Shown piece by piece: positions 45,231 through 54,429 of a stretch of DNA of 64,000 nucleotides (position 1 is the stretch's first letter; each line of letters opens with the position of its first letter). Under the pieces are notes generated by a model that made no database searches, was not told the DNA's origin, and saw nothing but the letters and a program-made list of their open reading frames with translations. The stretch spans positions 61,510 through 125,509 of the forward strand of contig JAFEAV010000008.1 of assembly GCA_018266215.1 (NCBI GenBank), written 5' to 3'. Source of the stretch: Cyanobacteria bacterium SZAS LIN-3. GTDB lineage: Bacteria; Cyanobacteriota; Vampirovibrionia; Obscuribacterales; Obscuribacteraceae. The position numbers and the translations under genes were made by a program.

Positions 45231-46262
45231 TCAGCACGGTTTTGGTTGCCAGGGTGTCAGCACCAGCGCTCCGCTGACCTGTCCGGCCCGCAGTCGATCC
45301 AGGGCTTCGTTGGCCTGCTCCAGGGGCAGGGCTTCGGTGCTGGTTGTCACTTTGTGCTTGGCAAGAAAGTCCATAAATTCATGGCCGTCGGCGACAGTTA
45401 AATTGGCTACCGACTGAATGGTGCGCTCATGCCAGAGTAATTCATAAGGCAGGGCCGGAATATCGCTCATATGAATGCCGCCCAGCACGAGGCAGCCGCC
45501 CGGCGCAAGACTTTTAAGCGCAGCGGGCACAAGGGCGCCGCTGGGGGCAAATATTATGGCCGCGTCCAGCTCCTCGGGTGATGGCTCGGCGCTGGACCCG
45601 GCGTAGACGGCACCGAGGCCGCGGGCAAATTGCTGCGCTTGCTCATCCCCCGGTCGCACGAAGGCGTAAACTTCGTAACCCAGATGAATGGCCACCTGAG
45701 CCACTATGTGACCGGCTGCTCCAAAGCCGTAAATGCCCAGTTTGCCGCCGGCTGCGTCCAGGGCGGGGCGGGCAAAACGGAGCGAACGCCAGCCTATGAG
45801 ACCGGCACAGAGCATGGGGCTGAACTCCTGCGCCGAGCGGTCGTCGTGGACAGCCGGCGGCAGTATAAATGTATGCCGGGCGTCGGCCACGGTGTACTGA
45901 GCAAAGCCCCCGTCTATTGTGTAGCCGGTAAAACCGGGATTGAGGCAGAGATTTTCCCTGGCCGAAAGGCAGTAGGGGCACTGGCCGCAGGTTGAGCCCA
46001 GCCAGGGCACGCCCACCCAGAGGCCCACGGTCATTTCTAGAGCCTGAGTCTTGGCTCCCGCTTTCACTATTTTGCCTACTATCTCATGGCCCGGTATGAC
46101 CGGCTTTTTGGGCGCTTTCAGGTCGGCGTCCACAACGTGCAGATCCGTGCGACAGACGGCACAGGCCCGCACTTCAATCAGCACTTCGCAGTCCCCGGGC
46201 TCGGGCAGAGGCAGACTGCGGCAGGTAAGCGGCTTGCCGCCCTCAAAGACCATGGCCCGCAT
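45231..46262 (-). CDS. Zinc-dependent alcohol dehydrogenase (MDR family)
   Basis: The 343-residue product (ATG 46262; a GTG at 46277 overlapping the HtrA stop by 1 nt is also possible) has the MDR family layout: the catalytic zinc Cys in CAVCRTDLH, PGHEIVGKI with the second zinc ligand, the structural zinc Cys set (CGQCPYCLSARENLC), and a Rossmann domain with YGFGAAGHIV. It oxidises alcohols or reduces aldehydes with NAD(P). The sequence is closest to the AdhP/YdjJ-like subgroup, but the substrate cannot be named. It lies directly after HtrA on the same strand, so the two are probably in one transcript although functionally unrelated. Confidence 0.9.
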   Translation of the reverse strand: MRAMVFEGGKPLTCRSLPLPEPGDCEVLIEVRACAVCRTDLHVVDADLKAPKKPVIPGHEIVGKIVKAGAKTQALEMTVGLWVGVPWLGSTCGQCPYCLSARENLCLNPGFTGYTIDGGFAQYTVADARHTFILPPAVHDDRSAQEFSPMLCAGLIGWRSLRFARPALDAAGGKLGIYGFGAAGHIVAQVAIHLGYEVYAFVRPGDEQAQQFARGLGAVYAGSSAEPSPEELDAAIIFAPSGALVPAALKSLAPGGCLVLGGIHMSDIPALPYELLWHERTIQSVANLTVADGHEFMDFLAKHKVTTSTEALPLEQANEALDRLRAGQVSGALVLTPWQPKPC

Positions 46263-46276
46263 CTGTTCGCCCGGCA

Positions 46277-47485
46277 CTAGCCGTCGGCCCGGTCGGCAAT
46301 CGCCAGTTTTACCGGCACCAGCTCACCCTGGCGCAAAATCATAAATGTAATGGTGTCGCCAATTTTGTGCGCCCGGGCCAGGGCTCCGAGTTCTCTGGCG
46401 CTGCTCACTTCCTGGTCGTCGAGCTTGGTGATCACATCGCCCACCTGGATGTTGCTGGCCGCCGCTGGGCTGTTGGCGTAGACCTTGTCCACGACCACGC
46501 CTTTGACGTCGGCGCCTACACCGAGCTCATCGGCCAGGGCGGGGGTCAGGTCCGCCATGTGCAGGCCGAAGTAGGGTCGACTGACCTTGCCCTTGGCCAG
46601 AAGCTGCCTGGTCACATCCTCAAAAACTTCCGACGGGATGGCAAAGCCGATATTTTGCCCCTGACGACTGATGGCGGTGATAATGCCCACCACTTCGCCT
46701 TTGATGTTGAGAAGCGGTCCGCCGGAGTTGCCGGGGTTGATGGCGGCGTCGGTCTGAATCAGCTTCATTTGTTGCGAGACTTCATCCACCGAGCGGTCCA
46801 GGGCGCTGATGATGCCCAGGGTGACCGAATGGTCAAAGCCCAGGGGGCTGCCGATGGCAATGGCCCAGTCTCCGGGGCGAAGATTTTTGCTTGTGCCCAA
46901 TTTGGCTACGGGCAGGTCTTTGGCATTGATTTTGACGAGAGCCAGGTCGGTGATGGCATCGCGTCCGACGACCCGGCCGTCGTAGACCTTTTTATCTGAG
47001 AGCGTCACTTTGATTTCGTCGGCGTCGCCCACTACATGTCTGTTTGTGAGGATGTAGCCGTCGGCTTTGATAATCACCCCCGAGCCGGTGCCGCGGCTCT
47101 GGTAGGCCTGGGTCAGGCCGGGGCCAAAACTGGGGACGCCAAAAAAGGAATCGCCAAAACCAAAGGACCAGGGGCTTATCTGCACAACTTTCATGGTGTC
47201 GATATTGACCACCCACTTGCTCGCCCCTTCGGCAATGTCGCCTATCGTATTGGAGCTGATCACGCCCCCACCCGGGAGAGCGGGACTGGGGTTGCTGATA
47301 GCGGCTACGGGGTCAGTTTTGCTGACGGGCTGGTCCTTGTCTTTGAGGCCGATGGCCTTACCCAGGACGAAGGCGGCGGCAATGACAAGCCCTATAAGCA
47401 CGCCCAGCACCAGCGACCCTGTCTGCACACCGCCCCTGCGGCTGCGCCCGCAGCGGTAAAGATATCTGGATTGGCTTTTATACAT
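46277..47485 (-). CDS. HtrA/Deg-type serine protease with PDZ domain
   Basis: The 402-residue protein begins with a cytoplasmic basic segment and a membrane helix (about residues 22-45), so it is anchored and faces the periplasm. The trypsin-like domain has the catalytic triad: His in TNRHVVGD, Asp in AITDLALVKI and Ser in GNSGGPLL. A single PDZ domain follows (GVVVDKVYANSPAA, VGDVITKLDDQ). It belongs to the DegS/HhoA-like, anchored type, degrading or sensing misfolded envelope proteins. A 30-residue Gly/Phe-rich stretch (FGFGDSFFGVP) precedes the protease core. It is divergent from a TPR gene across 84 nt. Confidence 0.93.
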   Translation of the reverse strand: MYKSQSRYLYRCGRSRRGGVQTGSLVLGVLIGLVIAAAFVLGKAIGLKDKDQPVSKTDPVAAISNPSPALPGGGVISSNTIGDIAEGASKWVVNIDTMKVVQISPWSFGFGDSFFGVPSFGPGLTQAYQSRGTGSGVIIKADGYILTNRHVVGDADEIKVTLSDKKVYDGRVVGRDAITDLALVKINAKDLPVAKLGTSKNLRPGDWAIAIGSPLGFDHSVTLGIISALDRSVDEVSQQMKLIQTDAAINPGNSGGPLLNIKGEVVGIITAISRQGQNIGFAIPSEVFEDVTRQLLAKGKVSRPYFGLHMADLTPALADELGVGADVKGVVVDKVYANSPAAASNIQVGDVITKLDDQEVSSARELGALARAHKIGDTITFMILRQGELVPVKLAIADRADG

Positions 47486-47569
47486 ATAAATAAGTGGTCC
47501 TTGGGGAACAAGTGAAGCACTAACCTAATCACAGGCAAAATTTATTATATTGACTTTTCAACCAAACTT

Positions 47570-48403
47570 TTGAGGCCAGACTTGGACGGTAAAGAAAGTA
47601 AAGCGCGGCAACCAATCCATCTAGTCGTCGGTTTGATACTGGCGGTGGTGGCGCTCTGTCTGGCGGTGTATTTTTACCTGTGCATTCCCACCCCCGGCGA
47701 TAATGGTGCCAGGTTGCGCGATAAGGAAGTGCTGGCGCTGCGCAACAGTGCCGGTACTTTTATCCGTGATGGTCGTTTTGACGAGGGCATAGCCAGGCTG
47801 AGCCGGGCTCTGACTCTGACGCCGGGCAATCCCGTTGTGCTCATGGACAGGGCGGCGGCGTTTTACAGGAAGAAAGAATATGCTTCGGCTCTCAATGATT
47901 ACCAGGGGGTACTCAGTCAAAAAGGAGTGCCCGAGGGCGTTGCCGAAGACGCCCTCTTTGGTGTGGCGCTGACCCAGGCGGCCCTTGACCGCAATGAGCA
48001 GGCCATTGCCACCCTGCATGATCTGCAGGCGAAAAACACCCATTTCATCCGTGCCTATCAACTGATGGGCGATATCTATCTCAAAAGCAAGGACAGCGAA
48101 GCGGCTCTGGATGCCTATACCCAGGGTCTGCGCCTCAATCCTAAATCTCCGGTTTTGCATTACGATCGGGCTGTTGCCTATCTGCGTCGTGATATGAACG
48201 AGCAGGCTTTTGATGATCTGTCGAAGGCGGTGGAGCTCGATCCCCGCTCCCTGCCTCTGCGCATAAAGCACGCCAACCTGGCACAGAAGCTTGGCCGGCT
48301 GGGCATCGCCGACAATGACGCCCAGGAGATTTTGCGCCTGGAGCCGGACAATCGTACTGCTCTATCCTGGCTCAAGTCACGGAAAATTGCCCCGCAAAAG
48401 TAA
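47570..48403 (+). CDS. Membrane-anchored TPR protein
   Basis: The 277-residue product (TTG start at 47570; a second TTG at 47582) has a membrane helix at about 20-38 and then TPR units (LRNSAGTFIRDGRFDEGIA, LSRALTLTPGNPVVL, ALDAYTQGLRLNPKSPVLHYDR, AVELDPRSLPLRIKHA). It is likely an anchored protein with a periplasmic helical repeat domain that binds partner proteins. It is divergent from htrA, so a role in envelope protein quality control is possible but speculative. It is followed after about 60 nt by the DNA repair module, which looks functionally separate. Confidence 0.85.
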   Translation: MRPDLDGKESKARQPIHLVVGLILAVVALCLAVYFYLCIPTPGDNGARLRDKEVLALRNSAGTFIRDGRFDEGIARLSRALTLTPGNPVVLMDRAAAFYRKKEYASALNDYQGVLSQKGVPEGVAEDALFGVALTQAALDRNEQAIATLHDLQAKNTHFIRAYQLMGDIYLKSKDSEAALDAYTQGLRLNPKSPVLHYDRAVAYLRRDMNEQAFDDLSKAVELDPRSLPLRIKHANLAQKLGRLGIADNDAQEILRLEPDNRTALSWLKSRKIAPQK

Positions 48404-48463
48404 AATTTGGGGCAAGAGGTCCGGCAATCGGTCACAATATTTGCTTTGGGGGTAGCTTCCTAC

Positions 48464-49525
48464 GTGAGCCAGCTCACTGCCGATGATTTCAGCCTGGTAA
48501 GAGTCACCGATCGGGGACTCTACTGCCAGCTCGGGGATTTTTATATCGACCCCTGGCGGCCGGTGGAGCGGGCCCTCATTACTCACGGTCATTCGGATCA
48601 CGCCCGCATGGGCTCTGCTCATTATGTTGGACACAAGCATGGCCTGGGCATTTTGCGCATGCGTCTGGGAGAAGATGCTGACCTCACCGGCGTTGAGTAC
48701 AGTGAGGAGCTGACCATGGGCGCGGTCAAGGTGAGCTTTCATCCCGCCGGGCACATTTTAGGATCTTCGCAGATAAGGATGGAATACAGGGGTTTTGTCA
48801 CTGTCGTCTCCGGCGATTACAAGACGCAGGAAGACTCAACCTGTCCACCGATTGAGCCGGTTAAGTGCAATGTCTTTATCAGTGAGTCCACTTTTGGCCT
48901 GCCGATTTATAAATTTCCCTCTCCCGCTTCGGTGATGGACGAAATCAATGCCTGGTGGCAGGCCAATAAGGAAGCCGGCAAAGTAAGCATCATCTACGCC
49001 TACAGCCTGGGTAAGGCCCAGCGTATCCTGGCGGGGGTGGATGCCTCAATTGGACCAATCTATACCCACGGTGCCGTCGAGGCACTGAATGCGGTGTACC
49101 GTGGAGCCGGTGTCAAACTGGCTGATACCACTTATGTCGGCAACGTCGAGTTCAGTCGTGATCAGTGGGCTCGTTCCGGCGCACTCATTGTCGCTCCGCC
49201 CAACGCCCAGGGCAGCACCTGGCTGCGTAAATTTGGCCCTGCCTCCGAAGCTTTTGCCTCCGGTTGGATGCGCATCCGCGGCACCCGCAGGCGGCGCTCC
49301 CTGGACCGCGGTTTTGTCCTCTCGGACCACGCCGATTGGGCCGGTTTGCTCAGCGTCATAAAAGCCACCGAGGCGCAACGAGTTTTGATTACCCATGGCT
49401 ATGCACCGCCTCTGGTGCGCTACCTGGCTGAAAGCGGCATCAGCGCCGACAGTCTTGAGACCGCTTACGGCGGTGAGGACGCTGAGGAGATAAAAGAAGG
49501 GGGCGGCGATGAAGAGATTCGTTGA
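48464..49525 (+). CDS. Ligase-associated DNA exonuclease (metallo-beta-lactamase/beta-CASP fold)
   Basis: This is the first gene of the exonuclease-ligase-helicase-phosphoesterase module. From the GTG at 48464 (GGGGG about 11 nt upstream; a TTG at 48407 is further out and less family-like) it has 353 residues. It shows the metallo-beta-lactamase zinc motif THGHSDHARMG, PAGHILGSSQI, VVSGDY and the later VLSDHADW and LITHGYAPP, which mark the nuclease/beta-CASP subfamily. It is expected to trim DNA ends. Its stop overlaps the ligase start by 17 nt, a tight coupling that supports a joint role in repair. Family names place it as the exonuclease partner of the bacterial ATP-dependent ligase. Confidence 0.9.
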   Translation: MSQLTADDFSLVRVTDRGLYCQLGDFYIDPWRPVERALITHGHSDHARMGSAHYVGHKHGLGILRMRLGEDADLTGVEYSEELTMGAVKVSFHPAGHILGSSQIRMEYRGFVTVVSGDYKTQEDSTCPPIEPVKCNVFISESTFGLPIYKFPSPASVMDEINAWWQANKEAGKVSIIYAYSLGKAQRILAGVDASIGPIYTHGAVEALNAVYRGAGVKLADTTYVGNVEFSRDQWARSGALIVAPPNAQGSTWLRKFGPASEAFASGWMRIRGTRRRRSLDRGFVLSDHADWAGLLSVIKATEAQRVLITHGYAPPLVRYLAESGISADSLETAYGGEDAEEIKEGGGDEEIR

Positions 49526-51149
49526 ACTCTATCTAGCCATTGATGCCACCACAAAAACTTCGGGCAAGCTCGCTGCCCTGAAGCAATATTTCCTTGCCGC
49601 CAGCCCGGAAGATGCGGCCTGGGCGATATTTTTTCTCACCGGTCGCAAACTTAAAAGGCTGGTGCCGACCGCTAATTTGCGCGGACTGACGACCGAGCTT
49701 GCCGGCCTCAGTGACTGGATGTTTCAGGAGTGCTATGACTCGGTTGGCGATCTGGCCGAGACTATGGCCCTGCTCGCTCCCGAAAAGGAAAGTGTGGGCG
49801 AAGACCTGAGTCTCAGCCAGTTTGTGCAGGCCCGCGTTTTAACCCTGCGGGATCTCGACGACGATTTGCTCAAGCATGCCCTCACCGAAACCTGGTCGCA
49901 GCTTGACGTCGATCAAAAGTTTGTATTCAACAAACTTATCACCGGCGGCTTTCGAGTCGGTGTCTCGCAGCAGCTTGTGATCAATGCCCTGGCTCTTGTC
50001 AGTGGCCTGGAAAGTTCTACCATTGCCCATCGTCTGATGGGCGAGTGGCAGCCGACGGCTGCATTTTATCTCAGTTTGATTGACGCCGACGCTCAGGACA
50101 GCCATATCTCCAGGCCCTATCCTTTCTATCTGGCTCATCCCATCGCCGAGGAGCCTTCATCGCTTGGGGATATTTCGGAATGGCTGGTTGAGTGGAAATG
50201 GGATGGCATTCGCGCGCAAATAATAAAGCGTGGCGGCCAGGTCTTCATCTGGTCGCGCGGCGAAGAGCTCGTAACCGAGCGCTTTCCCGAGCTGGCCCAG
50301 GCTGGTGCGCGTCTGCCCGACGGCACAGTACTCGATGGCGAGATCCTGGCCTTTCACGAGGGTGACGTCCTGCCCTTTGCTAAATTGCAGATGCGCATCG
50401 GTCGCAAGTCATTGAGCAAAAAAATCCTGGCCGAGGTGCCGGTGGCATTTATGGCTTTTGACATGCTCGAGTGCGATGGGCAGGATCTGCGCGCCACCGC
50501 CCTTGAGGTCAGGCGCGAAAAGCTCACCGCCCTGCTCACCCCCGGGGCCTGCGAGATGTATCCCAGTTGCAGGGACGCCCTCAGTCAGTATCTCCGGGTC
50601 TCATCACTTCTGGACGTGGCCGACTGGCCGGCCCTGGCCTCCATGCAAAATCTCAGTCGTTCTTTGAAAGTCGAAGGGGTGATGCTCAAAAGACGCGGCT
50701 CCATATATGGTGTCGGTCGCAAAAGGGGCGACTGGTGGAAGTGGAAAATTGATCCTCTCTCCATCGACGCCGTATTAATTAACGCCCAGCGTGGACACGG
50801 CCGCCGGGCCACGCTTTATACCGACTACACCTTTGGAGTCTGGGACCAGGGCAAGCTGGTGCCCATTGCCAAAGCCTACAGTGGTCTGACCGATGAAGAA
50901 ATCAATAAAGTCGACGCCTATGTGCGCAAGAACACCCTGGAGAAATTTGGTCCGGTGCGCACGGTCAAACCCGGCCTGGTAATGGAGATTGCCTTTGAAG
51001 GGATTCAATATTCACCGCGGCACAAATCAGGCATCGCCGTGCGCTTCCCTCGCATAGCAAGACTGCGCGAAGACAAGCCGATTGAAGAGGCGGACAGTTT
51101 GCTGCAGCTCAAGAGTTTGCTTCCCCTGGGCCGGGAGGGCGATGCATAA
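49509..51149 (+). CDS. ATP-dependent DNA ligase of the ligase/exonuclease/helicase repair module
   Basis: The 546-residue enzyme seals nicks using ATP. The nucleotidyltransferase domain has the adenylation Lys230 in EWKWDGIRAQ, DGEILAF, VPVAFMAFDMLE and the C-terminal motif V (WWKWKIDPL). An N-terminal helical DNA-binding domain of about 200 residues precedes it, and an OB-fold follows (residues about 430-540), so the protein is full length. It overlaps the exonuclease gene by 17 nt and abuts the helicase gene with no gap. This is the second ligase type of bacteria, in addition to the NAD-dependent LigA; it serves repair rather than replication, from family knowledge. Confidence 0.93.
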   Translation: MKRFVELYLAIDATTKTSGKLAALKQYFLAASPEDAAWAIFFLTGRKLKRLVPTANLRGLTTELAGLSDWMFQECYDSVGDLAETMALLAPEKESVGEDLSLSQFVQARVLTLRDLDDDLLKHALTETWSQLDVDQKFVFNKLITGGFRVGVSQQLVINALALVSGLESSTIAHRLMGEWQPTAAFYLSLIDADAQDSHISRPYPFYLAHPIAEEPSSLGDISEWLVEWKWDGIRAQIIKRGGQVFIWSRGEELVTERFPELAQAGARLPDGTVLDGEILAFHEGDVLPFAKLQMRIGRKSLSKKILAEVPVAFMAFDMLECDGQDLRATALEVRREKLTALLTPGACEMYPSCRDALSQYLRVSSLLDVADWPALASMQNLSRSLKVEGVMLKRRGSIYGVGRKRGDWWKWKIDPLSIDAVLINAQRGHGRRATLYTDYTFGVWDQGKLVPIAKAYSGLTDEEINKVDAYVRKNTLEKFGPVRTVKPGLVMEIAFEGIQYSPRHKSGIAVRFPRIARLREDKPIEEADSLLQLKSLLPLGREGDA

Positions 51150-53675
51150 ATGGGCGCAAGGACTCTCAGTAAAAAAGTCGATTCCACAAAAACCATGCTT
51201 GCCTGGTTTAAGGCCAAGGGTCTGAAGCCCTTCAAATTTCAAAAGGACACCTGGGACGCTTATCGCCATGGCATGAGCGGTCTGATCCATGCCTCGACCG
51301 GCACCGGCAAAACCTATGCCATCTGGCCGGCGGCGCTGATGGAAAGCCTCGACCAGTACACCCCGGAGCAGCTGGCCGGTTATGGCCGGGGTGGTCGGGT
51401 TAAAAGGCCGATGCTGCCCCTGACGGTGATCTGGCTCACCCCCCTGCGCGCTCTGGCTAACGACCTGGCTCTCAGTCTGAACGCTCCCGTTGAAGATCTG
51501 GATCTGCCTTTTGTCATTGAGACGCGCACCGGGGACACCGCCGCTTCCACGCGCACCAGGCAGAAGGAAAGATTGCCCTACGGTTTGATAACCACGCCTG
51601 AAAGTCTTTCTATTTTGCTGTCCTATCCGGGCAATGAAGAGAAATTTTCCCAGGTCAAACTGGTCGTTGTCGACGAATGGCATGAGCTTCTCGGCAGTAA
51701 ACGCGGCGTACAGGCGGAGCTGGCCCTGGCCCGCCTGCGGCGGCTTTCGCCGACGATGAAGACCTGGGGGCTGTCCGCCACCATAGGCAATCTCGATATG
51801 GCACTGGCTGCCCTGGTTGGCGACAATCCCGAGGCCCTGGAGCGCGCCACCATCATCAGTGGCTCGGAGTCCAAGCTGGTGGTGGCCGAGTCCGTCCTGC
51901 CCGAGCGCCTGGAAAATTTGCCCTGGACCGGTCATACCGGCCTGCCCATGATTGATGAGGTAATCGATCAGGTGGCGGCCAGCGGCACATCGATTGTTTT
52001 CACCAATACCCGGTCGCAGACCGAGCAATGGTATCTGCAAATGCTGGAAAGACATGAGGATTTTTGCGGCCAGGCCGCTCTCCATCATGGCTCACTCGAC
52101 ATCGGCGTGCGGCGTTGGGTGGAAGAGGCCCTGAAAAACGAGAAATTGAAATTTGTTGTTTCAACCAGCAGTCTGGACCTGGGTGTTGATTTTTCACCGG
52201 TGGATCAGGTCTTGCAGGTGGGCTCGCCCAAGGGTGTGGCCCGGGCCATGCAGCGGGCCGGCCGCAGCGGTCACAGTCCCGGTAAGGTGAGCAAACTATT
52301 CCTGGTGCCCTGCCACGCCCTGGAGCTGGTTGAGCTCTGCGCTGCGCGTCTGGCCATGGATATGGGGCTGGTTGAGAGCAGGTCTCCGCACAATAAACCG
52401 ATTGATGTGCTCTGTCAGCATGTGACTACTATTGCCCTGGGTAGCGGCTTTAGAGAAGAAGAACTATTTGCCGAGGTGAGGGAAACCAGCGCCTACAAAA
52501 ATCTCACCCGGGATGAATGGCGCTGGGTGCTCAATTTTGTCGGCACCGGTGGAGCGGCCCTGGCAGCCTATCCTGAATATCACCGCATCAAGGATGAGGA
52601 CGGTCGTTTCGTCATTTCGGACAAGGCCCTGGCGCTGCGTCACCGCCTCTCTATAGGCACCATCGTCTCGGACCAGTCGGTGGACGTGTGTTTTACCAGC
52701 GGTGAAAGAATAGGCCAGGTGGAAGAGTCGTTTATCGCCCGCTTGAAAAAAGGCGATCGCTTTGTCTTTGCCGGACGCTTCCTGGAATTTATCGACGTGC
52801 GCGACATGAAAGCCCGGGTCCGCCTCTCACCTGTTAAGTCCGGTCTTGTACCGAGGTGGATGGGCGGCCGCCTGCCCCTCTCGTCGGAGCTGGCGTCGGT
52901 GGTGCGCAAGCTTATCAGTGATGCCGCCTTTGGTGTCTACGACGAGCCCGAGATGGCCTTCGTCAAACCCCTGCTCAATTTGCAGGCCGAGCGCTCGGCC
53001 CTGCCCGAGCTCGGTGAGCTGCTGATTGAGTACCTGCATTCGCGCGAAGGCCATCATTTATTTGTCTATCCCTTCGAGGGCCGGCTCGTTAATGAGGGTC
53101 TGGCTAATCTGGTGGCGTTCAAGCTTTCGCAGGTCAGCCCCTCGACTTTTTCCATCGCCGTCAACGACTGGGGCTTCGAAATTTTGTCCGGCCAACCAAT
53201 TGACCTGGATGGTCAGGCCATCGCCCGTGTGTTTCAGGCTCTCGATGGCGATAATATTGCCGAGGACATTCGTCAGTGTCTCAATGCAGGTGAAATGGCC
53301 AGGCGTAAGTTTCGCGAAATTGCCCGGGTGGCCGGCTTGATATTTCAGGGCTATCCGGGCGGCTCCAAGACCGTCAAGCAAGTGCAGGTCTCGAGCGGTT
53401 TACTTTTTGACGTCTTTGCCGACTTTGATCCGGGCAACTTGCTTGTCCGGCAGGCCCATGACGAGGTGCTGGAAAACAATTTGGAAATCAGTCGCCTGAA
53501 AGGGGCCTTGAGTCGAATCAACACCGCTAAGATAGTAGAAGTGCAGGCAAAAAGGGCGACACCCTTTTCTCTGCCTTTAATGGTGGATCGGCTGCGAGGT
53601 AAGCTCAGCAGTGAAAAACTGGCGCAGCGCGTGCTCAAGATGAAAATGGATCTGGCGCGCGATATGCACATTTAG
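51150..53675 (+). CDS. Ligase-associated DEXH-box helicase (Lhr-core type)
   Basis: The 841-residue protein is an SF2 helicase of the Lhr family found beside ATP-dependent ligases. The first RecA lobe has Walker A ASTGTGKT (about 48-55), WLTPLRALAND, the DEWH Walker B (about 174-177) and WGLSATIG. The second lobe has IVFTNTRSQTEQW, VSTSSLDLGVDF and QRAGRSGHSPG. A C-terminal winged helix and the Lhr-core domain follow. It should unwind or anneal nucleic acid with ATP. It starts directly at the ligase stop, so it is coupled. Length is normal for the family (about 800-850). Confidence 0.92.
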   Translation: MGARTLSKKVDSTKTMLAWFKAKGLKPFKFQKDTWDAYRHGMSGLIHASTGTGKTYAIWPAALMESLDQYTPEQLAGYGRGGRVKRPMLPLTVIWLTPLRALANDLALSLNAPVEDLDLPFVIETRTGDTAASTRTRQKERLPYGLITTPESLSILLSYPGNEEKFSQVKLVVVDEWHELLGSKRGVQAELALARLRRLSPTMKTWGLSATIGNLDMALAALVGDNPEALERATIISGSESKLVVAESVLPERLENLPWTGHTGLPMIDEVIDQVAASGTSIVFTNTRSQTEQWYLQMLERHEDFCGQAALHHGSLDIGVRRWVEEALKNEKLKFVVSTSSLDLGVDFSPVDQVLQVGSPKGVARAMQRAGRSGHSPGKVSKLFLVPCHALELVELCAARLAMDMGLVESRSPHNKPIDVLCQHVTTIALGSGFREEELFAEVRETSAYKNLTRDEWRWVLNFVGTGGAALAAYPEYHRIKDEDGRFVISDKALALRHRLSIGTIVSDQSVDVCFTSGERIGQVEESFIARLKKGDRFVFAGRFLEFIDVRDMKARVRLSPVKSGLVPRWMGGRLPLSSELASVVRKLISDAAFGVYDEPEMAFVKPLLNLQAERSALPELGELLIEYLHSREGHHLFVYPFEGRLVNEGLANLVAFKLSQVSPSTFSIAVNDWGFEILSGQPIDLDGQAIARVFQALDGDNIAEDIRQCLNAGEMARRKFREIARVAGLIFQGYPGGSKTVKQVQVSSGLLFDVFADFDPGNLLVRQAHDEVLENNLEISRLKGALSRINTAKIVEVQAKRATPFSLPLMVDRLRGKLSSEKLAQRVLKMKMDLARDMHI

Positions 53676-53703
53676 GAAAGCAAGCTCATCTGAAAGCAGG
53701 ACC

Positions 53704-54399
53704 ATGAAAAACGTCAGTCACTATGAAGAGTCCGCCAGGATAAAAGTTGCCGGCGAGGACGCCTTGCTGCTTCCGCAAAAGGCAATGTTTTTGCCCGCCT
53801 GCAAAACTCTGGTAGTGGCCGATGTGCATATCGGCAAGGGTGCTTCTTTTCGCTCGCGCACATTCTTCGCTCCAGATGGTATGACCTCCCGGGACCTCAA
53901 TTGTTTGAGTAAGCTCATACAAAAATTTAAGGCCGAGCGTTTGATCGTACTTGGAGATCTCGTCCACGCTCAGGACGGTCTGACTAAGGATGAAACCACA
54001 CTCTTTGATGAGTTTCGTCAGTCGCACGCCGATATGTCGATGGTGCTCATCATGGGTAATCATGACCGTCGCTCGCGCCTGCCCAGAAGCTGGCACATGG
54101 AGCGAGTAACGGGGGATCTGCACGAAGGTCCCTTTATTTTCAGTCATGAGTACGCACAAGACAGCGATGAGAAGTCGGTATCGTCGAAGGGCTACGTCTT
54201 ATCCGAACATATTCATCCATCTGTGGTGCTTTACGGTCAGGGTAAGCAAAGAGAAAGGCTGCCATGCTTCTGGTTGCGTCGCAAATACGCTGTTCTGCCT
54301 TCCTTTGGAGTCTTTACCGGCAGCTTTACTATCCGGCCGTCCCAGCTGGATAAGATCTTTGTGGTGGCACACGACGCTGTTATACCGATGATTCGATAA
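53704..54399 (+). CDS. pdeM: Ligase-associated metallophosphoesterase (PdeM type)
   Basis: The 231-residue protein is a calcineurin-like metallophosphoesterase with all metal motifs: VADVHIGKG, VLGDLVHAQ, MGNHDRR, FSHEY, and a final histidine motif near SEHIHPSVVLYGQG. It is the fourth gene of the ligase module, 28 nt after the helicase gene. Family members act on cyclic or DNA phosphodiesters, and its exact substrate is not settled. The conserved four-gene order Exo-Lig-Hel-Pde here is complete, which strongly supports a shared DNA end-processing function. Confidence 0.9.
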   Translation: MKNVSHYEESARIKVAGEDALLLPQKAMFLPACKTLVVADVHIGKGASFRSRTFFAPDGMTSRDLNCLSKLIQKFKAERLIVLGDLVHAQDGLTKDETTLFDEFRQSHADMSMVLIMGNHDRRSRLPRSWHMERVTGDLHEGPFIFSHEYAQDSDEKSVSSKGYVLSEHIHPSVVLYGQGKQRERLPCFWLRRKYAVLPSFGVFTGSFTIRPSQLDKIFVVAHDAVIPMIR

Positions 54400-54429
54400 T
54401 CGCCAGAGTTCGCTTCGGACCACTGTCTA

